From positions 22,638 through 57,401 of the forward strand of contig DALS01000029.1 of the NCBI GenBank assembly GCA_002499445.1: a stretch of DNA of 34,764 nucleotides, in the 5' to 3' direction. Below are positions 8,242 through 16,549 of this stretch, in pieces. The notes below the pieces were generated by a model. That model was not told where the DNA came from and searched no databases. It worked only from the letters and a program-made list of their open reading frames with translations. The translations under genes were made by a program, and so were the position numbers. Source of the DNA: Methanosarcina sp. UBA293. Its GTDB lineage: Archaea > Halobacteriota > Methanosarcinia > Methanosarcinales > Methanosarcinaceae. Each line of letters starts with the position of its first letter. Positions within the stretch are counted from its first letter, which is position 1.

Positions 8242-8294
8242 CTAGTGACATTTTGCTCTTGTACTTGGAGCGTTTCTGCAAATGTAAGCAAAAT

Positions 8295-8368
8295 GGGCTC
8301 GTGGTCTAGTCGGTTATGACATCGCCTTTACACGGCGGGGATCCTGAGTTCGAATCTCAGCGGGCCCA
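8295..8368 (+). tRNA. tRNA-Val (anticodon TAC)
   Basis: This 74-nt sequence folds into a full cloverleaf. The acceptor stem is GGGCTCG/CGGGCCC with one G-T pair and a discriminator A at 8368. The D loop contains GTCGGTT. The anticodon stem CGCC/GGCG closes the loop TTTACAC with anticodon TAC, which reads GUA and related valine codons. The T arm is CTGAG-TTCGAAT-CTCAG. CCA is not encoded, as is common in archaea. No integrase or duplicated 3' end is seen, so the tRNA shows no sign of use as an attachment site here. Confidence 0.95.
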
Positions 8369-8708
8369 TAGCGTTCTTCTTTATAGTTTTATTTTCTGAT
8401 TTGGAGGTTTTGTACACTTTCTTTTCTAATGCTTCAATTCTTGTTTCAAAGTCAGATTTTGCATTGGGTTGCATTTTAAATTAAAAGGTTTACTACACTA
8501 AACGAATCTCATATATATTCGAGAATCTATCCTCCTTCTCAAGAGTCTATCCTCCTTCTATATAAAAAACAGAAAGCAGAAATAAAACCTACTTACTTAT
8601 TTTTCAAGAAGCATGACTGTCACATTTTACAGACCAATCTTGAATAGTTCTGGATGGGTAAAACGTTAAGCAAAATATATTTATATTAGATTAGCGTGAT
8701 GTAACTTG

Positions 8709-8777
8709 TGAGCGGGTCTCTTTTTGTTAGATAACCCCAACCCCCAACACCCCAATTCATACTCCCCAACCCGCTCA
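8709..8777 (+). ncRNA. Candidate small RNA, hairpin-closed, C-rich (copy 1)
   Basis: The ends tgagcgggt (8709-8717) and acccgctca (8769-8777) pair perfectly over 9 bp and enclose a loop that starts ctctttttgttag and then carries five runs of four or five C. A TATA-like box (aatatatttatatta, about 8673-8687) lies about 25 bases upstream, as expected for an independent transcript. Copy 2 at 8961-9034 has the same arms and the same start of the loop. A C-rich loop could pair with G-rich ribosome binding sites, but this is inference. The direction is assumed from the TATA box. Confidence 0.6.
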
Positions 8778-8960
8778 TTCTATTCTATCGAAAATCGAAA
8801 CATTTATTTAGACTCAACTTCGTCCAATAATTATCAAGCTTTATTTCAAGAGTTAATCTTTTTATCTAAAGAAATGTGCCTGAAATTATAATTACTAAGT
8901 TATAATTTCTATAATATATACTGATAAGCTATTTATAGCTTGAATAAATACTCTTATCAA

Positions 8961-9034
8961 GTGAGCGGGTCTCTTTTTTGTAGTATAATCCCAAATCATA
9001 TCCCCAACTATTTCCCAAACTCTCACCCGCTCAC
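8961..9034 (+). ncRNA. Candidate small RNA, hairpin-closed, C-rich (copy 2)
   Basis: The ends gtgagcgggt (8961-8970) and acccgctcac (9025-9034) pair perfectly over 10 bp. The segment gagcgggtctctttttt matches copy 1 almost exactly; beyond it the loop diverges but keeps several short C runs. A TATA-like box, ctatttatag (about 8928-8937), lies about 25 bases upstream. Shared arms with diverged loops and a separate promoter argue for two paralogous RNA genes rather than one long repeat. Confidence 0.6.
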
Positions 9035-9208
9035 AGACTGCTCTTTATTTCTTTTTACTATCTGTAAACTCAAGGATTTTTTAGAATATTGTTTAGTTGT
9101 ATAGGTTCATCTTATTATCTAATTTATCTGGGCTTATCCTAAATTACTTAGATTTAACTAAATAAAAATTGAAATAAAAATAAAAAATTAAAACAGAGAG
9201 CGAGAAAA

Positions 9209-11068
9209 TTAGAAGTCGAAGAGAGTTTTTTGTGTTTTTGACTCGGTTTTTTTAGGAGTTTCGCTTGTTTCAATCTCAGATCTTTCTTCAAGTTCTTTTT
9301 TGCTTTCAAGTTCTTCAGGTTCTTTTTTGATAACTGGATCGAGATTGACAGGTTCTTGCAACTTTGGAAACTCAGGAGAGATAAAGCTTTCTATCGGTTC
9401 GGAATCAGGAAGGACTTCTTTCTCAAAGGATTCAGGTTGAGAAATTGAATTCTTAATCTTAAGAGTCTCGTGTTTAGGGAAATTGGATATAAAATCATCA
9501 GATGTGAGGGAAACTGGGGTAAGATTATGAGGTGTAGAGGTATCAAAAACATTATCACTTGAATTCACTATTTCTCTAGAAATCTCTGGTGAAGTATCAA
9601 AGCTAAAGTTAAGGTTTTTCTGCCTGCCTTGAGAAGTCCTGGAATCGGGACGCTCAGGTTTCTCAGTAGTTTTTCCTGTTTTTTCCTCCGGAATTTTAAC
9701 TGCACAGCCAGAAGGCACCTCTTTATCATTGCTTGAGGAAGTGGGAACCTTGAAAAATTCCGTATCTGTACCTTGTTTTCCTTTAAGAAGGAGTTTCTGT
9801 GCCTGATCGTAGATTTTTTGTAACTTTTTGCTGGCTTTTGTGCTTCCCGAAAGATATACCAATTCCTCAAGTTCGAGCCCAAGCTTTGCAGTAATTTCAA
9901 TTGCAGTTTTTTCATCTTTTAACATACGAGAGTAAAGCTCCAGCAGGTTATTTCTGGAATAACGCATGGATTCAAAACTATGCTCTCCAATTTTAGAAGC
10001 TATATTATCCCTGAGGTCTCGCTTCGAACGTATCTGTCCCATCCTTCTCCAGAGAGATGGCGGCTGGTACTTGATAAATCCGGGATAGGGCTTTGTCTTT
10101 GAAATTGCAGTTCCGCAGACCATTAGCATGCTGGCGTATCTCCACATGCTATAGTTCTGGCGTTTTTTTACGCGCCCAAGGTAGAGGTCAGCCCTGGAAA
10201 TATAACCAAAACCTGTTCTTATATCCTCAAGGTTCCCGTCCTTAGAGGCATACTGGACAGGCAGGTTTTCATCGATCCAGTGTACAAGGTCTTCAGGACT
10301 TTCATCAAGCCCACGAGCAGCTTCCAGAGCCTTTTTACAGTCCGTGCTCTTGAAGATTTTCTGCATTGCCTTGAAGATATTTTCCTTTACATCCCTGCCT
10401 GATGTGCTGATGTCCTCGACATTCAGCGTTTCCCTCCCGCTGGCTGCAGCCTGAAGATCATTAATTGCACTCCTGAGATCGCCGCCTGCCCCTTCTGCGA
10501 GCTGCTGAATTGCATCAAGACTACATAGTACTCCCTCGTTCTCACACATCTTTTTTAAAGCAGGAATCATGGAACGGCTCTGCACGGACCCGAACTTAAT
10601 TTCCAGACAGAGGTTCCGGATAGTAGGGGTCAATCCATAAACGTCGTTTGCAATTAGCACTATGGGTTGAAATGTATTTTTTATAATCCCGGCAATAGCC
10701 CGCATTCCTCCTCTGTCTGCAGTCCCGTGAAGATTATCAGCTTCGTCCAGAATGATCAGGCGTTTTCCTCCAAAGAAAGTATTCATTGAGGCTGCCGATC
10801 CAGCAACCCTTTCGATCACACCTGCAGTTCTCTGATCGCTTGCATTGAGTTCGATTACTTCCCAACCCTGATCGCGAGCAAGAGCGTGGGCAGTAGAGGT
10901 CTTCCCTACGCCTGCAGGTCCGTGAAGGATCACTGCCCTTCTCTCGGGAATGCCTGAAAGCCACTTCTCAGCCCAGGTTCGCAAATCCTGCACTGCCCTC
11001 CTGTTCCCTATTATATCCTTTAGGGTCTGGGGGCGGTATTTCTCAGCCCATTCAATTGCCAACGTCAT
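9209..11068 (-). CDS. rfcL: Replication factor C large subunit
   Basis: This 619-residue AAA+ protein is the large subunit of the clamp loader. It acts with the small subunit to place PCNA on primed DNA. It starts with WAEKYRPQTLKDIIGN. Walker A (HGPAGVGKTS) is at about residues 49-58, Walker B (LIILDEADN) at about 104-112 and the sensor 1 region (IVLIANDVYGLTPTIRN) near 135-151. Residues 430-600 are a low-complexity charged linker, and the last residues QKTLFDF form a PCNA-interacting (PIP) box. That layout is typical for euryarchaeal RfcL. The ATG at 11066-11068 is the obvious start. The gene stands alone on the minus strand. Confidence 0.97.
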   Translation of the reverse strand: MTLAIEWAEKYRPQTLKDIIGNRRAVQDLRTWAEKWLSGIPERRAVILHGPAGVGKTSTAHALARDQGWEVIELNASDQRTAGVIERVAGSAASMNTFFGGKRLIILDEADNLHGTADRGGMRAIAGIIKNTFQPIVLIANDVYGLTPTIRNLCLEIKFGSVQSRSMIPALKKMCENEGVLCSLDAIQQLAEGAGGDLRSAINDLQAAASGRETLNVEDISTSGRDVKENIFKAMQKIFKSTDCKKALEAARGLDESPEDLVHWIDENLPVQYASKDGNLEDIRTGFGYISRADLYLGRVKKRQNYSMWRYASMLMVCGTAISKTKPYPGFIKYQPPSLWRRMGQIRSKRDLRDNIASKIGEHSFESMRYSRNNLLELYSRMLKDEKTAIEITAKLGLELEELVYLSGSTKASKKLQKIYDQAQKLLLKGKQGTDTEFFKVPTSSSNDKEVPSGCAVKIPEEKTGKTTEKPERPDSRTSQGRQKNLNFSFDTSPEISREIVNSSDNVFDTSTPHNLTPVSLTSDDFISNFPKHETLKIKNSISQPESFEKEVLPDSEPIESFISPEFPKLQEPVNLDPVIKKEPEELESKKELEERSEIETSETPKKTESKTQKTLFDF

Positions 11069-11643
11069 CTTAAATCATACCAATAAAAAAGAACTTATTC
11101 TTAATTCTATACATTTTAATCTTTTAACTATGTGAAAAGTCTTTATTCCTACCATCATCTGATACTGATTTTTAACCTATAACACTAATCACTTCCATAG
11201 GTATTAAAGTCTTTTTGCTTTTATAAAAAGAGGAGTTTCAAATTGCTAAACAATCCTGGTCAGAAAAACTACACTTGTACTTCCTTTCTGTTGTCTTCTT
11301 GAGCGCAACCGTTGCGCCGGTTGATCACGCCGATAGGGTTTGGGGATAAGGCTTTCAAATCCAAACGCTACACTGTTTTTGATCAAACACAACCGTTGCG
11401 CCGGTTGATCACGCCGTTGCCAAGCCGTTTTTGATCAAACTTTTCTTAAAAGTTTGCGGTCAAGCTTTTTTTTAAAAGGGTTGTGATCACACCGCTGCCA
11501 AAGGTTTTCGGTCAAGCCTTTTTTTAAAAGGGTTGTGATCAAACTTTTTTTGAAAAAGTTTGCGAGACTCATAAAGGACAAAATTAATTAATGAGCATGT
11601 TTGTACTTCTCTAAACTACTTAAGATTTTACTTAAAAGTCTGG
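11069..11643. other. Repeat-rich spacer between rfcL and mtxX
   Basis: This 575-base divergent region holds the promoters of both genes and a repeat patch at about 11300-11570. No reading frame in it looks like a gene. Confidence 0.6.
11306..11567. repeat. Cluster of gatcaaa/aaccttt-type repeats
   Basis: An exact 27-mer occurs at 11306-11332 and again at 11390-11416 (begins caaccgttgcgccggttg). Between and after these lie several degenerate units built from gatcaaac, tttttaaaagggttgtgatc and aaaagtttgcgg, which form imperfect hairpins. Similar units recur at 14320-14380 and as the inverted repeat at 1616-1637. I read them as dispersed intergenic repeats of this genome; a mobile origin is possible but no transposase is present. 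Confidence 0.75.
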
Positions 11644-12507
11644 ATGGATATGGAAAAGAATAGCATGCATGACCTCCTTGAGGCTATCAAAGAAAGAGCC
11701 AGAACCAACAGGGCAAGGGTAGCTATGGGAATAAGGGATCCAAATCCTAAATTGCTCGAGAGCGCTCGGAAAGCTCAGGAATTAGGGTATGCACAGGTCG
11801 TCCTGGTGGGAATTAAGAGAGAAATCGATGAGATCGGCACGGAACTCGAGGTAGTGGATACGGATGAGCCCGAAAAGACTCTCGTAGAACTTATGGTTTC
11901 AAGAAAAGTTGATGCTGCTATCAGGGGAACTGCAATGGCGTCAGGAGCCCTTTCCCATCTCAAGGAGGCTCTTGGAAAGAAAAGAATCTGCAGGCTTGCC
12001 CTACTCCTCACGGTTGATGGGACACCTTTTTTTCTCGCTCCTGTAGGGATCGACGAGGGGAACACCCTTGAAGACAAACTCAAGATGATAACGCTTGGTG
12101 CCGAACACATAAGGAGATTCGGGATAGAGCCCGCGGTTGGTGTGCTTTCCGGGGGCAGGATTGGAGACATAGGAAGGAACAAGCGTGTTGACAGGACTCT
12201 TGCGGATGGAGAATTCGTAACAAGACGAGCTGTTGAACTCGGGATTAATGCCAAACACTATACGATTCTTATTGAAGATGCCATAAAAGAATCGAACTTT
12301 ATCGTTGCTCCTGACGGAATCTCAGGGAACCTGATTTTCAGGACAATTGCTTTCCTTGGTGGGGGGGACGGGCTCGGAGCTCCGGTACTAATGGATGATT
12401 TCGTTTTTGTAGACACATCAAGGGTAGGTGGACATTTTACGAAAGCTATAATGCTTGCAAGTGCACTGTCTCACTTGAATAAGGAAAGGCAAAAGGTGAT
12501 TGATTGA
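11644..12507 (+). CDS. mtxX: MtxX, methyltransferase-associated protein
   Basis: This 287-residue protein begins MDMEKNSMHDLLEAIKERA. It is the MtxX family, a methanogen marker protein related in fold to phosphate acetyl/butyryltransferases (note the glycine-rich GVLSGGRIGDIGRNKRVDRT and GGGDGLGAPV segments). Its reaction has not been established as far as I know. It heads a three-gene operon with MtrA-like and MtrH-like proteins and overlaps the next gene by four bases, so co-translation is likely. The ATG at 11644 or the one at 11650 could be the start; neither has a strong ribosome site apart from a weak ggatgg. I infer a role in supporting or repairing the MtxA/MtxH corrinoid methyl transfer. 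Confidence 0.85.
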   Translation: MDMEKNSMHDLLEAIKERARTNRARVAMGIRDPNPKLLESARKAQELGYAQVVLVGIKREIDEIGTELEVVDTDEPEKTLVELMVSRKVDAAIRGTAMASGALSHLKEALGKKRICRLALLLTVDGTPFFLAPVGIDEGNTLEDKLKMITLGAEHIRRFGIEPAVGVLSGGRIGDIGRNKRVDRTLADGEFVTRRAVELGINAKHYTILIEDAIKESNFIVAPDGISGNLIFRTIAFLGGGDGLGAPVLMDDFVFVDTSRVGGHFTKAIMLASALSHLNKERQKVID

Positions 12508-13097
12508 AAACCATTGCAGAGACATGGCCGTTATTGAAAGGTGACTACACGGTAGGAAATCCAAAGTCCCGGATTGCGGTCGTAACTCTTGCGAGCCAGA
12601 TAAAGCCCTCGCCTGAAGCGGCTCTGTGGGGAAGTTCAAAAACTGAAAACCTGGGAGTCGAAAAAATAATCGTAAACGCAATCTCAAATTCCAATATCAG
12701 GTACATCCTTGTCTGTGGGATGGAATCAAGAGGACATCTGGCAGGTCATTCCTTACTTGCAATTCATGCAGAAGGGATTGATGAAAAAGGCAGAATAGTT
12801 GGCTCAGAGGGAGCAATTCCTTTCATAGAAAATATATCAAGGGAGGCAGTCGAACGCTTCCAGCAGCAAGTAGTGCTTTTTGATAAGATAGGCTTGATTG
12901 ACCTTGTTGAAATTATGAAAATTGTGAGGAAGTATGAGGGCCTAGGGGAAGCTTACCCTGATGAACCTTTTGTGGCCACTTCCCAGAAAAAAAGGAGGTC
13001 CACTTTTACAGTTCCGATTTCAGGTGATATAATAATTTCAGAAGACTTTTTTATGGACACAACTTCAGGAGTTGTCTGCCAGGCAAAAGATTTCTAA
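12504..13097 (+). CDS. mtxA: MtxA, corrinoid protein like MtrA without membrane anchor
   Basis: This 197-residue protein is homologous to MtrA, the cobamide-binding subunit of methyl-tetrahydromethanopterin:CoM methyltransferase. The family core is clear: GDYTVGNPKSRIAVVTLASQ, then ILVCGMESRGHLAGHSLLAIH (two His residues, one a candidate axial cobalt ligand), then EGIDEKGRIVGSEGAIPFIENI. MtrA of the sodium-pumping complex ends in a membrane helix; this protein ends in a polar stretch (DTTSGVVCQAKDF), so it should be soluble. It starts with TTG at 12504, inside the last codons of mtxX, with aaaggtg as ribosome site. With mtxH it should form a soluble methyltransferase that moves methyl groups to or from tetrahydrosarcinapterin; its other partner is unknown. 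Confidence 0.9.
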   Translation: MKTIAETWPLLKGDYTVGNPKSRIAVVTLASQIKPSPEAALWGSSKTENLGVEKIIVNAISNSNIRYILVCGMESRGHLAGHSLLAIHAEGIDEKGRIVGSEGAIPFIENISREAVERFQQQVVLFDKIGLIDLVEIMKIVRKYEGLGEAYPDEPFVATSQKKRRSTFTVPISGDIIISEDFFMDTTSGVVCQAKDF

Positions 13098-13192
13098 CTC
13101 CAGAAAAGAAACTTACTTCGAGCATACTACTTCAAGCATACACTGTCATTTTTTGAAACAAATACTAGCCTGTAAATTTTGAAGGTATAAAA

Positions 13193-14125
13193 ATGTTTAA
13201 GTTCCAGAAAGAGCAGGAAATCGTTAATCTCGCAGGGGTGAAAATAGGCGGACAGCCGGGAGAACTCCCAACCGTGCTTGCAGGGACTATCTTTTATGAT
13301 AAGCACGAAATCGTAGAAGATGCTGCAAGAGGACTGTTTGATCGGGCTGCTGCCGAAAAACTGATAAATCTGCAAGAAGCAAGTGCGGAAGAAACAGGAA
13401 GCCCACATATAATCCACATTTTCGGGACTACTCCTGAAGGCATTACCCATTATATTGACTTTGTGTCAGAAATTTCAGAAGCTCCCTTTCTTATAGACTC
13501 CCCCGAAGGAGCCGTACGTTCCCATGCCGCAGAATATGTAAGCGAGGTAGGGCTTGCAGACAAAGCGATCTACAATTCTATAAATATGAGCATAAATGCC
13601 TCGGAAATCGAAGCTCTCGCTCTATCCGACATTGACAGCTCGATTATTCTTGGCTTCAATGCAATGGACTCATCCCTTCAGGGTAGGATGGAAATGCTGG
13701 AAAATGGGGCAGGGCTTCTGGAAGAGGGATTACTTTCAATTGCAGACAGGTGCGGAATAGTTAACAAGCTTATAGATCCGAGCATTACTCCTATGGGAAA
13801 TGGGGCAGGGATAGCCCTCAAGATGACGATTACCGCAAAAGCAAAATGGGGGCATCCAACAGGCTCGGGAATTCATAACGCACCCTCAGCCTGGAATTGG
13901 CTGAATCGGAAGAAAGAGAAAGATCCTGTCCTCTACAAAATCTGTGACATAGGTTCGACCTGTTTGCAACAGGCAGCAGCCGGAGATTTCATCCTCTATG
14001 GACCTATTGAATACGCACCATACGTATTTCCCATGGCTGCCATGAGCGATATAATGATCTCTGAAGCTGTAGCTGACCTCGATATAGAACCTGTTGCCCG
14101 GCATCCTGTAAATTTGCTTGTATAA
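13193..14125 (+). CDS. mtxH: MtxH, methyltransferase like MtrH
   Basis: This 310-residue protein is homologous to MtrH, the subunit that transfers the methyl group between methyl-tetrahydromethanopterin and the corrinoid. It opens with MFKFQKEQEIVNLAGVKIGGQ and contains GTIFYDKHEIVEDAARGLFD (about residues 33-52), the TIM-barrel segment FLIDSPEGAVRSHAAEYVSE (about 99-118), and a C-terminal SGIHNAPSAWNW region. The length agrees with MtrH. A gaaggt ribosome site precedes the ATG. It lies 95 bases after mtxA, and none of MtrB-G is nearby, so this is not the energy-conserving complex. Three consecutive hairpins follow the gene. Confidence 0.9.
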   Translation: MFKFQKEQEIVNLAGVKIGGQPGELPTVLAGTIFYDKHEIVEDAARGLFDRAAAEKLINLQEASAEETGSPHIIHIFGTTPEGITHYIDFVSEISEAPFLIDSPEGAVRSHAAEYVSEVGLADKAIYNSINMSINASEIEALALSDIDSSIILGFNAMDSSLQGRMEMLENGAGLLEEGLLSIADRCGIVNKLIDPSITPMGNGAGIALKMTITAKAKWGHPTGSGIHNAPSAWNWLNRKKEKDPVLYKICDIGSTCLQQAAAGDFILYGPIEYAPYVFPMAAMSDIMISEAVADLDIEPVARHPVNLLV

Positions 14126-14543
14126 TTCCCGAATTGCGCTTCGGGATCAGAAAAATCTTTGATTTTTCTTTTAGTTGCGATGTAATCGCAACAGCATGCT
14201 GCCCTTTTCACTTACTTCGTTCGCTCAAGAGGGCTGAACTATCGATGAATAAGGCTAATTTTCATCTCTCTCCGGAGGGTTGATTTACCTAATTCTGTTT
14301 TGGGTCAGACAGCGGGCATGATCGTAACCCTTTTCAAAAAAAGCTTGATCGAAAATCTTTTTAAAAAAGGTTTGATCGAAAGTACAGAAGGTGATTAAAA
14401 GATTCTATCAGACTAGAGTCGATGTACTGGCAGAGACTAAACAGGAGATATTCGCGTGGGTTTATTACCAAGATGTTTCTGCCGAAAACCGAACTAAACG
14501 ATTGCTTTCACTAAGCCGTTGCTTTCAGAAGGCTTCCATTTAT
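14126..14543. other. Spacer between convergent mtxH and the zinc-finger gene
   Basis: Apart from the hairpins at 14128-14192 and a degenerate gatcgaaa/aaaaaagg repeat at about 14325-14380, I see nothing that looks like a gene. Confidence 0.5.
14128..14192 (+). terminator. Three consecutive hairpins after mtxH
   Basis: The stems are cccgaa/ttcggg (14128-14145), agaaaaatc/gatttttct (14149-14169, 9 bp perfect, three-base loop, followed by more T) and gttgcga/tcgcaac (14174-14192). They begin a few bases after the stop codon. The middle one has the shape of a terminator for the mtx operon. Confidence 0.6.
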
Positions 14544-14723
14544 TCAATTATTAAAATATCCATCTTTAGAGCGAAGCACAGTGCCTGTCCTGCCATGGGC
14601 ACACCTGATGCAGATATGTTTTTTATGATTCATACACTGGCTGCACACAGTTTTTCCACATAACGGGCAGGTATAAAGTTTAGCCGGACGCCCACAGATC
14701 GCGCATAAACCGCTTACTTCCAA
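14544..14723 (-). CDS. Small four-knuckle zinc-finger protein
   Basis: This 59-residue gene is easily missed. It starts with TTG (14721-14723) behind the strong ribosome site aaagggg (14731-14737, spacing seven) and ends with TGA at 14544. The protein has Cys pairs CAIC, CPLC, CSQC and CIRC plus several His between and after them (NHKKHICIRCAH). The pattern CxxC-x8-CxxC-x4-CxxC-x6-CxxC resembles HIT- or B-box-type zinc fingers and should bind two zinc ions. It lies 164 bases downstream of ilvD on the same strand and may be cotranscribed. The target (protein or nucleic acid) is unknown. The regular Cys spacing and the ribosome site make chance unlikely. Confidence 0.75.
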   Translation of the reverse strand: MEVSGLCAICGRPAKLYTCPLCGKTVCSQCMNHKKHICIRCAHGRTGTVLRSKDGYFNN

Positions 14724-14887
14724 ATTTCTACCCCTTTAGTATTTTCAAGAAACTCTTCATGAGATTTCCTCCAGAGTTTCCGGAGTTTTCTGAATTTCCA
14801 GAACAACGAATTTCAGACCAGGAGAAAATTAAAAAGAGGAAGGTTGAGCCCTTCGGAAAACGAGATTTTTTAATCACGATCGAGAGC

Positions 14888-16549
14888 TCAGTCCACTATT
14901 CCACCTGTATTTGCAGAGTGGACGGAACGCTGGTATCTTGCAAGGTAACCTGTAACTTCTTTTTTAGGAGGCACGAAGACTGCCTTCCGCTGCTTAAGTT
15001 CTTCTTCTGAGACTTTCAGGTTCAGGATTCTTTCTGGAATATTGATTTCTACCATATCTCCATCCTTTACAAGGGCAATTGGTCCTCCTTCGCTAGCTTC
15101 GGGAGAGACGTGCCCTATACACGGCCCGCGAGTGCCTCCGGAAAAACGCCCATCAGTTATCAGAGCCACGGACTCCAGAAGCCCCATACCTCCTATTGCA
15201 GCTGTAGCGGCAAGCATTTCCCGCATGCCAGGTCCACCCTTTGGGCCTTCGTAGCGGACGACTACAATATCTCCGGGTTTTACATTGCCTGCAAGGATAC
15301 TTTCCATAGCATCTTCTTCACAGTCATAAACCTGTGCAGGACCTGTATGGACACGCATTCTTGGATCAACCGCTGCCTGTTTCACAACTGAACCGTCAGG
15401 GGCAAGGCTGCCTTTAAGGACTGCAATTCCTCCCTCAGCATGGATAGGTTCTTCTAGAGTTGCAATTATCTCTTTATTGAGCTTCGGGTTAACAATGTCA
15501 AACTCGTTCAGGTTTTCCCCGATAGTTTTTCCATTTACTGTAAGCAGATCCAGGTAAAGCTTGGAGGAAAGCCTCTGCATAACTGCCTGAACTCCACCTG
15601 CCCTATCAAAATGCAGCATGAAATTTGGACCGCCAGGACGCAGGGAAATCAAATGGGGAGTTGTCCTGCTTAATTCATCAAATTTCTCAAGAGGGAGATT
15701 CAGTCCAAATTCGTGGGCAATTGCAGGAAGGTGCAAAGTTGTATTTGTGCTTCCTCCAATTGCCATATCAACCATTATTGCATTTTCAAGAGATTTAAAA
15801 TTGACAATCTTTCTGGGAGTTAGGTTTTCTCGAACCATCTCAACTATGCGCTCACCTGATTCTTTGGCAATGCGGATTTTTTTTGCATCTACTGCGTGAG
15901 CAGTTGCACAGCCCGGAAGGCTCAGCCCCAGGGCTTCGGTCATGCAGGCCATAGTGTTTGCGGTAAACATCCCTGCACAGGACCCGGCTCCTGCACAGGA
16001 AAGATTTTCAAGTCTTTTAAGGTCAGCTTCTGAGAGTTTGCCTGCCCTATAAGCTCCAACCCCTTCGAAAACCGAGATGAGATCCGTGTATTTATCATCC
16101 ACATAACCCGGAAGCATAGGCCCTCCGGTTACAACAATTGAAGGAATGTCAAGCCTGCCTGCTGCCATAATATGCCCTGGCACGATCTTGTCACAGGAAG
16201 GGATAAGGACAATCCCGTCAAACTGGTGGGCTTTAACCATAAGCTCTATTGTGTCCTCAATAACTTCTCTACTTGGGAGGGAATATTTCATACCCTCGTG
16301 TCCCATTGCGATTCCGTCGCAGACTCCTATTGTATGGAATTCAAAAGGAACTCCTCCAGCGTTCCTTATTCCGGCTTTCACAGCCTCAGCAAGTTTATTT
16401 AAATGGATATGACCGGGAATTATATCATTCCAGGAATTGACGACTGCGATGAACGGCTTCCTCATTTCGGAATCTGTGACTCCGGTCGCTTTCAGAAGTG
16501 AGCGGTTGGGAGCACGTTCCGGCCCCTCTTTGATAATAGCGCTTCTCAT
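14888..16549 (-). CDS. ilvD: Dihydroxy-acid dehydratase
   Basis: This 553-residue enzyme dehydrates 2,3-dihydroxy acids to 2-oxo acids, the third common step of isoleucine and valine synthesis. Family marks include FIAVVNSWNDIIPGHIHLN near the start, the cluster cysteine in IPSCDKIVPGH (about residue 122), a second in LSCAGAGSCAGMFTANTMAC (about 184-203), and GRFSGGTRGPCIGHVSPEA near 465-485. These fit an Fe-S dependent IlvD/Edd enzyme of normal length. The ATG at 16549 follows aaggag, the usual spacing for this gene. It is monocistronic or leads into the small zinc-finger gene downstream; other branched-chain genes are not in the window. Confidence 0.97.
   Translation of the reverse strand: MRSAIIKEGPERAPNRSLLKATGVTDSEMRKPFIAVVNSWNDIIPGHIHLNKLAEAVKAGIRNAGGVPFEFHTIGVCDGIAMGHEGMKYSLPSREVIEDTIELMVKAHQFDGIVLIPSCDKIVPGHIMAAGRLDIPSIVVTGGPMLPGYVDDKYTDLISVFEGVGAYRAGKLSEADLKRLENLSCAGAGSCAGMFTANTMACMTEALGLSLPGCATAHAVDAKKIRIAKESGERIVEMVRENLTPRKIVNFKSLENAIMVDMAIGGSTNTTLHLPAIAHEFGLNLPLEKFDELSRTTPHLISLRPGGPNFMLHFDRAGGVQAVMQRLSSKLYLDLLTVNGKTIGENLNEFDIVNPKLNKEIIATLEEPIHAEGGIAVLKGSLAPDGSVVKQAAVDPRMRVHTGPAQVYDCEEDAMESILAGNVKPGDIVVVRYEGPKGGPGMREMLAATAAIGGMGLLESVALITDGRFSGGTRGPCIGHVSPEASEGGPIALVKDGDMVEINIPERILNLKVSEEELKQRKAVFVPPKKEVTGYLARYQRSVHSANTGGIVD

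Larger units (their letters stand above)
7630..8294. other. Intergenic region between the surface protein and tRNA-Val
   Basis: This 665-base spacer has a terminator hairpin at its start and a tRNA promoter near its end (gatatatata, 8231-8240). A 14-base stretch, ttacgctactgttt (7812-7825), recurs exactly inside the palindrome at 21052-21090, which suggests a dispersed element remnant. I find no convincing gene. Confidence 0.5.
8369..9208. other. Long non-coding region between tRNA-Val and rfcL
   Basis: No protein gene is visible across 840 bases. The region holds two related hairpin-closed candidate RNAs (8709-8777 and 8961-9034), each behind its own TATA-like box. The rest is very AT-rich, including the 3' side of rfcL. 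Confidence 0.6.

Noticed and set aside
8295..8368. tRNA-Val as an integration site
   Set aside because: There is no integrase nearby and no direct repeat of the tRNA 3' end in the window.
9568..10964. Other open frames inside rfcL
   Set aside because: They are shadow frames of a gene with full AAA+ motifs.
14391..14663. Plus-strand open frame of 90 residues
   Set aside because: It overlaps the opposite-strand zinc-finger gene, whose Cys pattern and ribosome site are much better evidence, and its start lies in repeat DNA.
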